Positions 1 to 4,931 of a DNA stretch of 6,286 bases are shown here, piece after piece. The notes beneath the pieces are model-generated. The model was given only the letters and a program-made list of their open reading frames with translations, did no database searches and was not told the DNA's origin. The position numbers and the translations under genes are program-made. The stretch covers positions 1 to 6,286 of the forward strand of contig JAPSKG010000140.1 of assembly GCA_031177795.1 (NCBI GenBank), read 5' to 3'. Source of the DNA: Domibacillus sp. (GTDB taxonomy: Bacteria > Bacillota > Bacilli > Bacillales > Domibacillaceae). Numbering within the stretch: the first letter of the stretch is position 1; each line of letters starts with the position of its first letter.

Positions 1-484
1 CTGCCGTTGCCTTAATAATAACCGGGTAACCGATCTGCGCAGCAATTTCCAATCCTTCTTCCACGTCTTTTATGATGCCATCTGATCCGGGAACGATTGG
101 CACTCCGGCTTTTTGCATAGTGTCCCGCGCAACGTCTTTTGTACCCATTTGTGTAATTGCTTCCGGCGAGGGGCCTATAAAAATAATGTTGCATTCCCGG
201 CATAACTCAGCAAAGCTAGCGTTTTCGGCAAGGAAGCCATAGCCGGGATGAATAGCATCCGCTTCTGTTAACTTGGCCACACTTACGATGTTTGTGAAAT
301 TTAAATAGCTGTCTTTTGATGCTGTCGGCCCAATACAATAGGCTTCATCAGCAAGTTGCACATGAAGCGCTTCGCGGTCCGCTTCCGAAAAAACTGCTAC
401 AGTTTCAATATTTAGTTCTTTGCAGGCGCGGATAATGCGCACTGCTATTTCTCCACGGTTGGCAATTAATACTTTTTTTATCAT
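1..484 (-). CDS. accC: Biotin carboxylase subunit of acetyl-CoA carboxylase, 5' part
   Basis: Biotin carboxylase carries out the ATP- and bicarbonate-dependent carboxylation of biotin on AccB, the first half-reaction of acetyl-CoA carboxylase in cytosolic fatty acid synthesis. Only the first 161 codons are here; the reading frame is open at the window edge. The N-terminal biotin-carboxylase domain is clear: it opens with MIKKVLIANRGEIAVRII, then has the HPGYGFLAEN motif (about residues 80-89) and FIGPSPEAI, and reaches GYPVIIKATA, where K158 is a conserved ATP-grasp lysine. The glycine-rich ATP loop and catalytic residues lie beyond the edge. The ATG at 484-482 is supported by a GGGAGGA ribosome binding site (491-497) directly after the accB stop codon with a 6-nt spacer, so accB and accC are one transcript and probably translationally coupled. 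Family members are about 450 residues long. Confidence 0.97.
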   Translation of the reverse strand, partial: MIKKVLIANRGEIAVRIIRACKELNIETVAVFSEADREALHVQLADEAYCIGPTASKDSYLNFTNIVSVAKLTEADAIHPGYGFLAENASFAELCRECNIIFIGPSPEAITQMGTKDVARDTMQKAGVPIVPGSDGIIKDVEEGLEIAAQIGYPVIIKATA

Positions 485-497
485 CAAAAATCCTCCC

Positions 498-992
498 TTA
501 TTCCGGCTTTACTAAGAAAAGCGGCTGGCCGTATTCCACAAGCTGGCCATCTTTCACGAGAATTTCAACGATTTCGCCATTAACTTCTGCTTCAATTTCA
601 TTAAATAACTTCATTGCTTCTACAATACAAACAATTGAATTTGAGGTAACTTTGGAACCGGGTTTCACGTAAACATCTGCATCTGGTGACGGCGACTGAT
701 AAAATGTTCCTACCATTGGGGAAGTAATTTTATGTAACGTCGAATGATCTTCTGCTTGCGATGCTCCCGGCGCTGGAGCTTCCTGAACGGCTGATAGCGG
801 AGTTTCCTCAGCCTGCTGCGTTGCGCTTAATGCCACTGGTGCTGCAGCTGCCGGTGCCGGTGCCGCCGTGTATGTAGTGGTTCCTGTTGATTTCTTCATT
901 TTCAGCTTGCTTCCTGCTGATTCAAAAACAAATTCTTCAATTCCTGATTGATCAACCAGTTTGATCAATTCTCTAATTTCTTGGACTTTCAT
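498..992 (-). CDS. accB: Biotin carboxyl carrier protein (BCCP) of acetyl-CoA carboxylase
   Basis: BCCP carries the covalently bound biotin that shuttles the carboxyl group from biotin carboxylase (AccC) to the carboxyltransferase (AccA/AccD), making malonyl-CoA. The 164-residue protein has the family layout: an N-terminal segment (1-35), a flexible Ala/Pro/Gln/Glu-rich linker (about 40-80), and a C-terminal biotinyl/lipoyl domain (about 86-164). The domain contains HKITSPMVGTFY and the biotinylation motif EAMKLFNEIEAEV, with K128 as the predicted biotinylated lysine, and ends with the typical EYGQPLF strand. The ATG start is preceded by AAAGGGGT (1002-1009). The gene has its own promoter after the spoIIIA terminator and forms a two-gene unit with accC. 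Length and motifs are ordinary for the family. Confidence 0.98.
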   Translation of the reverse strand: MKVQEIRELIKLVDQSGIEEFVFESAGSKLKMKKSTGTTTYTAAPAPAAAAPVALSATQQAEETPLSAVQEAPAPGASQAEDHSTLHKITSPMVGTFYQSPSPDADVYVKPGSKVTSNSIVCIVEAMKLFNEIEAEVNGEIVEILVKDGQLVEYGQPLFLVKPE

Positions 993-1106
993 GTATCCAA
1001 CACCCCTTTAAATAAACTAAAACATAAAGCTTATTTTTATGAATTAAAAAACTCCTTCTCTCATTTTATCTTTTTTTCAGCAATTAGCAAATACAGAATC
1101 CAAATG
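993..1106 (-). promoter_or_regulatory. accBC leader and upstream region, including the accB ribosome binding site
   Basis: This is the interval between the spoIIIAH terminator and the accB ATG. It is strongly AT-rich. It contains the sigma-A-type promoter listed separately, a predicted leader of about 60 nt, and the AAAGGGGT ribosome binding site at 1002-1009. The leader holds a small inverted repeat, CATAAA-N7-TTTATG (1023-1041), too weak to call a regulatory hairpin, and no open reading frame of note. I see no riboswitch-like structure and no clear FapR operator palindrome. accBC expression follows growth rate in B. subtilis, but no matching site can be pinpointed here. Confidence 0.5.
1063..1090 (-). 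promoter_or_regulatory. Predicted sigma-A promoter of accBC
   Basis: On the minus strand, TTGCTA (1085-1090) resembles the TTGACA -35 box and TAAAAT (1063-1068) the TATAAT -10 box, each with 4-5 of 6 matches. They are separated by 16 bp. Transcription would start near 1056, leaving a leader of about 60 nt before accB. The position, just after the spoIIIAH terminator and before accB, is what a vegetatively expressed accBC operon needs, because the upstream spoIIIA operon is transcribed only during sporulation. Called by eye; AT-rich DNA can produce such matches by chance. Confidence 0.6.
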
Positions 1107-1140
1107 AAAAAGCCCCGCCTTCTAAAAAGCGGGTCTTTTT
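1107..1140 (-). terminator. Intrinsic terminator at the end of the spoIIIA operon
   Basis: An inverted repeat begins 1 nt after the spoIIIAH TAA codon. The arms are AAAAAG-x-CCCGC and GCGGG-x-CTTTTT, giving 11 pairs around one A/G mismatch, with a 10-nt loop (1119-1128). On the minus strand the T-run is only five bases and is part of the stem, followed by CATTTGG, so some readthrough into accBC is possible. The hairpin is nearly symmetrical and would also have a T-run on the plus strand, but no plus-strand gene is seen here. Confidence 0.85.
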
Positions 1141-1141
1141 C

Positions 1142-1663
1142 TTATTTAAAAGGCTGGAATTCCACGGATACAGGCATTTCATCGCCCATTTCATCTTTTG
1201 CCATCTTAATAATGTCGTTTGCTTCTTTTGCCGAGTGTTTTTTTGCTTTTACGGTAATTCGTATTTCTCCATTGCTTGTCCGAACGAGAGCGTCCTCATA
1301 TCCTTTTGAAATAATAAGTGTTTCCAGCATTTTTTCTTTTGATGCAAGTTCATCTAGCTTCTGCATATCGGTATAAGCTTCATTTTTTGCTTCAGCTGAT
1401 AAATCTGCAGAAGCTACCTTGGCCGTTAGCTCTTCTTTTAATTTGCTTCTTTCTTCTTCCGTTTCTAAACGAATCAACTCAAAAACTTCATCTCCAGCTG
1501 TTTCCTCTACCGCTACATCCACATTTTCTTCCGGTGATTTTGGCACACTTTCCTCTAATGTTGATACAGGAAGCAGTTTTTCCGGTCCAGTTACATAATA
1601 AACACCAAGCACTGCAGTTAAGCTAACCATTGTGAATAACCATACTGTTTGTTTTTTTGGCAT
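1142..1663 (-). CDS. spoIIIAH: Stage III sporulation protein AH, SpoIIQ-binding channel ring protein
   Basis: SpoIIIAH is the mother-cell protein that binds SpoIIQ from the forespore across the intermembrane space, holding together the channel required for sigma-G activity. The 173-residue product starts MPKKQTVWLFTMVSL, close to the B. subtilis N-terminus, with one membrane segment at about 5-24. An acidic linker (about 30-60) and a helical stretch rich in Glu/Lys (61-115) follow. The C-terminal YscJ/FliF-like ring-building domain (about 105-172) contains LETLIISKGYEDALV and ends VSVEFQPFK. It is clearly shorter than the B. subtilis protein (about 218 residues as I recall), mainly in the linker. 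The ATG is preceded by AGGAGGA (1671-1677), which covers the last codons of spoIIIAG; the intergenic gap is 4 nt. It is the last gene of the operon. Confidence 0.96.
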   Translation of the reverse strand: MPKKQTVWLFTMVSLTAVLGVYYVTGPEKLLPVSTLEESVPKSPEENVDVAVEETAGDEVFELIRLETEEERSKLKEELTAKVASADLSAEAKNEAYTDMQKLDELASKEKMLETLIISKGYEDALVRTSNGEIRITVKAKKHSAKEANDIIKMAKDEMGDEMPVSVEFQPFK

Positions 1664-1667
1664 TTTT

Positions 1668-2207
1668 TTATCCTCCTGTCTTTCCGGGTATTACAGCCAC
1701 TCGGTGCATGGGAACACCCAGCACACGCGTTACTGCTTCAACAATTCTTTTTTTCACCAAAACGTTTTCTGCGCCTTCCGCAACAATTAGCACCCCTTGA
1801 ATATCTGGTTTGCGCGTTTCCGTTATTACCGGACTTTCCATATCACCGTTGCGGACAACTGCCATTTGTTGATCGCTTGTTTCGTCTCCATTTCCATTTG
1901 AAGAAGACAAATTTTTTTCATAAACGTTCCGTTCTGATGAAGCTAGATTTACGATTACAGATACGTTGGATGTTCCTTCAATTTCATTTAGTGCAGCGGT
2001 TAGCTCTGATTCATATTCCTGTTTTACATCTACTTCAGAGGGAACAACGGCTTGTTTTGCGGCTGTTTCAACTGGCGGACTGGAGCCATTTAAATCACTG
2101 AGTGCCATTATTGCTATTCCTCCGCCAAGCGCTATGGCTGCCCATTTAATAGGCTTATCAGCTTTGCCATTTTTCCAGAGTTCGATTAATCGATTTCTGT
2201 CAGACAC
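1668..2207 (-). CDS. spoIIIAG: Stage III sporulation protein AG, ring-forming channel component
   Basis: SpoIIIAG is a mother-cell membrane protein that forms a large secretin-like ring in the intermembrane space, part of the SpoIIIA-SpoIIQ channel. From the chosen GTG start it has 179 residues: a short charged cytosolic segment, one membrane helix (about 21-37, WAAIALGGGIAIMAL), a linker, and a ring-building domain (about 63-175). Recognisable strands include VSVIVNLASSERNVYEKN and KPDIQGVLIVAEGAENV, followed by VEAVTRVLGVPMHRVAVIPG. The longest frame begins with TTG at 2228, but that codon has no ribosome binding site and its next codons themselves spell one. The GTG at 2207-2205 has AGGAGG (2214-2219) with a 6-nt spacer and overlaps the spoIIIAF stop by 8 nt, implying translational coupling. 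It is shorter than in B. subtilis (about 229), in the linker and the insertion between the ring strands. Confidence 0.93.
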   Translation of the reverse strand: MSDRNRLIELWKNGKADKPIKWAAIALGGGIAIMALSDLNGSSPPVETAAKQAVVPSEVDVKQEYESELTAALNEIEGTSNVSVIVNLASSERNVYEKNLSSSNGNGDETSDQQMAVVRNGDMESPVITETRKPDIQGVLIVAEGAENVLVKKRIVEAVTRVLGVPMHRVAVIPGKTGG

Positions 2208-2700
2208 CTCCTGCCTCCTCCTTTTCAATCACCATATTCATCTGGTCGTCCCGTATATTCCATTTTTCAAGAAGAATGTCTGTTATTTCTCGTTCTGGAC
2301 ATTTGCCACTTGCAAAAATACGGACGTTTTCAAGCTCTTTTTCTGTCATTTGAACTTTCATATCTATGATCTCACATGAGGAAAATGGCTGAATGGCAAA
2401 TTCGGCTTCTGCAAGCAACTGCTTTTCCATGTAGGTCACTGAAGTAAATAAAGACAGGTCGGTTAGTTGATTTAATTGACGATCTGTTTCTTGCTGAAAA
2501 GAATGGGTGCTTTGTTTGTTTAATAAATCCCATGAAAAATCAAATGAAAAAATTGGCTTTATGAGTGCTGCCATAATCACCATTCCAGCTGTTAATCTAA
2601 CATACCTCTGCAGTGGAGATTCTGGAATTAACATGTCTACAACAGCAGCGCATAAAAGAAGTGCCAGGACAGATGCCAGCCATTCAAAGATCGGTTGCAT
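2200..2700 (-). CDS. spoIIIAF: Stage III sporulation protein AF
   Basis: SpoIIIAF is a component of the mother-cell side of the sporulation channel, with two membrane helices and a soluble ring-building domain facing the intermembrane space. The 166-residue product has hydrophobic helices at about 6-23 and 34-51, with the family signature around LQRYVRLTAGMVIMAALIKP. A helical, Gln/Glu-rich spacer (about 60-105) follows, then a C-terminal alpha/beta domain with IIDMKVQMTEKELENVRIFA and a Cys at position 134. B. subtilis SpoIIIAF is about 206 residues, so this copy is about 40 shorter, probably in its C-terminal part. The ATG at 2700-2698 sits 4 nt after the spoIIIAE stop and is preceded by AGGTGA (2705-2710). 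Its own TGA lies inside the start of spoIIIAG. Confidence 0.95.
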   Translation of the reverse strand: MQPIFEWLASVLALLLCAAVVDMLIPESPLQRYVRLTAGMVIMAALIKPIFSFDFSWDLLNKQSTHSFQQETDRQLNQLTDLSLFTSVTYMEKQLLAEAEFAIQPFSSCEIIDMKVQMTEKELENVRIFASGKCPEREITDILLEKWNIRDDQMNMVIEKEEAGGV

Positions 2701-2704
2701 AAAT

Positions 2705-3790
2705 TCACCTCATCATGTAAGCAGCATTTCCTGCTGAAACGACGGCGGCCATAAAAAGAAAATACATAAAAGAAACAAGCGCAAGGGCAGCTAGCATAAA
2801 AGACATGGTTTTTCCAATCATGTCAAGGCAAGATGCAGCAGCAGAATCGCCAAGCGGCTGCAAAACCGCCGCACATGCTTTGTAGAGCACAACAAGCACC
2901 ATTAATTTCACAACAGGGAAAAGAGCTGTCAACAACAAAAGCCCTATGCCGGCAGCACCTGCCGTATTATGAATCATTAATGCTGCTCCAGATGCAGTAT
3001 CTGCTGCGTCTGCCATCATCCTTCCAACCACCGGTACAAAAGTGCCGCTTATAAATTTTGCTGTTTTCACTGTTAGCCCGTCTGCTGCTGCCGCAGTTAT
3101 GCCTCTCATCGTTAAAATCGCCAGAAAAACGGCCATGAAAGCACTTAAAAGCGATACACTAGCTGTTCTAAGCAAGGAAGCAATGCGATCTGCCTTGTAA
3201 TAATCCGATAAAAGACCAACCAGGCTAAACAAAACGGAAAAAATAAGACATGGCAAAATAATTTGGTCAATCAAAATACCAGAAGTATTCATCATAAAAA
3301 GAAGAAGAGGCGGAAACAGTGCAGCAGACGCTACTGCACCGGACAATGTGAGTAAGGCAATTAAAACAGGCATAAACGCAGTCATGAAAACAGTCATTTG
3401 TTCCACTGTAACGGAGACCGATTCAACTGCCAGTCGAAATGTATTCATGGCTAACACAAAAATTGGGATTAGAATAGCCGCTTCCGCTGTTTTTGTTACT
3501 GCCTGGCGCCCAATTGCTTGTCCCATTGTTTTCAAAACAGACGCCAGGATGGACAATAAAAAAATTAAAGCTAGACTTTCTGTGTGAGATTTTATTTCAA
3601 AGAAAACATAAGACTGTAAAGCAGAAAGCCAGTTTTCAACCGAAAAAAAAGAAGCTATATCAAGATCCCCTACATTTAAATCCATTTTGCGAGGCAAAAA
3701 CGGCTCATATACATGTTTTATATCCTGCCAGCGTTTTTCAAGAGCAGATAAATCCATTTGGTCCATCAATGGCTGTAATGCTTGTCCCAT
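2705..3790 (-). CDS. spoIIIAE: Stage III sporulation protein AE, polytopic membrane component
   Basis: SpoIIIAE is a multi-pass mother-cell membrane protein thought to act as the export-apparatus-like core of the SpoIIIA channel. The 361-residue product has about 60-70 polar N-terminal residues followed by seven or so hydrophobic segments (approximately 72-90, 103-121, 131-153, 173-196, 206-228, 278-303, 330-352). Family-typical stretches are LFPPLLLFMMNTSGILIDQ, VKTAKFISGTFVPVVGRMM, AAVLQPLGD and the C-terminus SAGNAAYMMR. The ATG at 3790-3788 lies 3 nt after the spoIIIAD stop, with GGTGA (3794-3798) as a modest ribosome binding site that includes that stop. An in-frame TGA two codons upstream rules out a longer N-terminus, so the cleavable signal peptide of the B. 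subtilis protein (about 399 residues) is absent. Identity is secure; the N-terminus is odd. Confidence 0.96.
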   Translation of the reverse strand: MGQALQPLMDQMDLSALEKRWQDIKHVYEPFLPRKMDLNVGDLDIASFFSVENWLSALQSYVFFEIKSHTESLALIFLLSILASVLKTMGQAIGRQAVTKTAEAAILIPIFVLAMNTFRLAVESVSVTVEQMTVFMTAFMPVLIALLTLSGAVASAALFPPLLLFMMNTSGILIDQIILPCLIFSVLFSLVGLLSDYYKADRIASLLRTASVSLLSAFMAVFLAILTMRGITAAAADGLTVKTAKFISGTFVPVVGRMMADAADTASGAALMIHNTAGAAGIGLLLLTALFPVVKLMVLVVLYKACAAVLQPLGDSAAASCLDMIGKTMSFMLAALALVSFMYFLFMAAVVSAGNAAYMMR

Positions 3791-3793
3791 GTC

Positions 3794-4186
3794 TCACCGT
3801 CCCGGCAGCATTGTCATTACGGTTTCAATGAGCAATGTTAAGATTGGCAGAATTAATGCCATAATAATTATTTTTCCGGCCATCTCCATTTTGGCTGCAA
3901 GCGCCTGCTGGCCTGCGTCTCTTGCAATATTGGCTATAAATTCAGAGATATAAGCTACTCCTACAGCTTTTAATACGGTTTCAATATAAAGTGTTTCAGC
4001 ACCGGCATAGGAAGCAATTTTCCGAACCGCTGCTATAAGTGCCGCAATTTGATCAGCAAATTGATAAAGAAGCACACAGCAAGTAAACAAAATAAATAAC
4101 AAGGAAAACCCTGGATTGTATTCACGAAGCAAAATGGCTAAAAAAATAGCAACGAGTATAAGCGCAGCAATATGTGTGATCGCAAT
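3794..4186 (-). CDS. spoIIIAD: Stage III sporulation protein AD, probable ATT start
   Basis: SpoIIIAD is a small polytopic membrane protein of the SpoIIIA channel, grouped with AC and AE as export-apparatus-like components. The recognisable body includes AETLYIETVLKAVGVAYISEF, ANIARDAGQQALAAKMEMAGK and the hydrophobic end ILPILTLLIETVMTMLPGR. The first conventional start in frame is TTG at 4132-4130, giving 112 residues and cutting through the first membrane helix. Homology continues upstream in the same frame (IAITHIAALILVAIFLAILL) to an ATT at 4186-4184, giving 130 residues, close to the family length of about 133. There is no ATG, GTG, TTG or CTG between the in-frame TGA at 4192-4190 and the TTG at 4132. 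AGGAG (4197-4201) lies 10 nt before the ATT. So either ATT is used, or a 1-nt indel has disrupted the start. Membrane segments are at about 4-20, 27-43 and 105-122. Confidence 0.88.
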   Translation of the reverse strand: MAITHIAALILVAIFLAILLREYNPGFSLLFILFTCCVLLYQFADQIAALIAAVRKIASYAGAETLYIETVLKAVGVAYISEFIANIARDAGQQALAAKMEMAGKIIIMALILPILTLLIETVMTMLPGR

Positions 4187-4196
4187 CGGTCAACCG

Positions 4197-4201
4197 CTCC
4201 T
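4197..4201 (-). promoter_or_regulatory. Ribosome binding site for spoIIIAD
   Basis: AGGAG stands 1 nt after the spoIIIAC TGA and 10 nt before the ATT at 4186. It is 64 nt from the TTG at 4132, which has no purine-rich site of its own. Its place argues that translation begins near 4186 and that the missing first helix is really made. The TTG at 4193 is only 3 nt away and in the wrong frame. Confidence 0.6.
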
Positions 4202-4202
4202 G

Positions 4203-4406
4203 TCATTGAAATAGAAAAACGGATTTTATTTTGTTAAACAGCTGGCCTACAATCGTGGCAGCCATAAACAAAATATATAAAAAACCAAATAGCGTAACCC
4301 ACTGAGCATATTCTTTTTTGCCAAGTTGTTCTAAAATCGTATGCAAAAAAGCGGCAATAATGCCAATACCGGCAATTTTAAACAACAAATCTACGTCTAT
4401 ATTCAT
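4203..4406 (-). CDS. spoIIIAC: Stage III sporulation protein AC
   Basis: SpoIIIAC is a very small, highly conserved two-helix membrane protein of the SpoIIIA channel. The 67-residue product matches the family along its whole length: a first helix (about 8-25, ending FLHTILEQ), the conserved cytosolic loop GKKEYAQWVTL, a second helix (about 37-54, LFGFLYILFMAATIVGQL), and a basic end, NKIKSVFLFQ. Its length is normal (B. subtilis 68). The ATG at 4406-4404 is 12 nt after the spoIIIAB stop, with a GGTGGGAAG-like ribosome binding site in the gap. It is followed by spoIIIAD. Identity is very secure. Confidence 0.97.
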   Translation of the reverse strand: MNIDVDLLFKIAGIGIIAAFLHTILEQLGKKEYAQWVTLFGFLYILFMAATIVGQLFNKIKSVFLFQ

Positions 4407-4418
4407 TTACTTCCCACC

Positions 4419-4931
4419 CTACATAAGCAAAATGGCTGTCATCATGCCGGCAAGTACACTGACAGTCCGAATCATTCCAGAAAAACGCTGTTCTGCCGCA
4501 ATGGCTTCTTCACGCTGTTTTTCAAGCTGCCTGAGAACATGTTTAATTTTTCTTTTTTCAGCTTCCTGAGTGATCAAACCAAGCTTATGCCCCGCCTGTT
4601 CTACAATCTGTATATCCTCTTTTTTTAATGCTAGCTGGTGAGCATGTTGTTGAAGGGTTTTTTTCCATAGTTGTCCGGCGCTTTGGTCCGATGCAGAAAG
4701 CTGATCAGCAAAGCATTTGAATACATTCCCAACAGGCTGCTCTGTGCTGGCAGCAATTGAACGAATTGTTGTTTCAATTGATTCCGCTCCAAAAGCAATC
4801 GCTGATTCAAGAGTTATCAGGGCAGTTTCAAACCGGCGAATTTGAGAAACACGGTCTGAAAACATTTTTGATTTACGCCAGCCTATAAAAAAACTTGATG
4901 AAATGATAACAACTGCTCCTATCCATTTCAT
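4419..4931 (-). CDS. spoIIIAB: Stage III sporulation protein AB, GspF-like membrane platform protein
   Basis: SpoIIIAB resembles the GspF/PilC platform proteins of type II secretion and type IV pili and is thought to partner the ATPase SpoIIIAA at the mother-cell membrane. The 170-residue product has an N-terminal membrane helix (about 2-17, WIGAVVIISSSFFIGW), a long helical cytosolic domain (about 20-150) containing RVSQIRRFETALITLESAIAFG and the helical stretch ending LEKQREEAIAAEQRFSGMIR, and a C-terminal membrane helix (about 153-170) ending AILLM. The length is that of B. subtilis SpoIIIAB (about 171). Its ATG overlaps the spoIIIAA stop in an ATGA arrangement (4 nt shared), implying translational coupling of ATPase and platform. 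Confidence 0.96.
   Translation of the reverse strand: MKWIGAVVIISSSFFIGWRKSKMFSDRVSQIRRFETALITLESAIAFGAESIETTIRSIAASTEQPVGNVFKCFADQLSASDQSAGQLWKKTLQQHAHQLALKKEDIQIVEQAGHKLGLITQEAEKRKIKHVLRQLEKQREEAIAAEQRFSGMIRTVSVLAGMMTAILLM

Noticed and set aside
993..1062. FapR operator or riboswitch in the accB leader
   Set aside because: I looked for a FapR-like palindrome and for extended paired structure and found only a 6-bp AT-rich inverted repeat.
948..1376. Plus-strand open frame of 142 codons over accB, the intergenic region and spoIIIAH
   Set aside because: It is antisense to well-identified genes, has a low-complexity Phe/Ser-rich product, no convincing ribosome binding site and no family resemblance. 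The same reasoning applies to the other plus-strand frames (for example 1318-1626, 1649-2101, 3493-3831 and 5044-5487).
2226..2228. TTG as the start of spoIIIAG
   Set aside because: No ribosome binding site upstream; the codons after it are themselves the purine-rich site for the GTG at 2207.
2698..2760. Sigma-E -10-like CTTACATG before spoIIIAF
   Set aside because: Two of seven fixed positions mismatch, there is no -35 match at the right distance, and transcription would start almost at the spoIIIAF start codon.
4130..4132. TTG as the start of spoIIIAD
   Set aside because: It would remove the first membrane helix that is clearly encoded upstream in the same frame, and no ribosome binding site precedes it.
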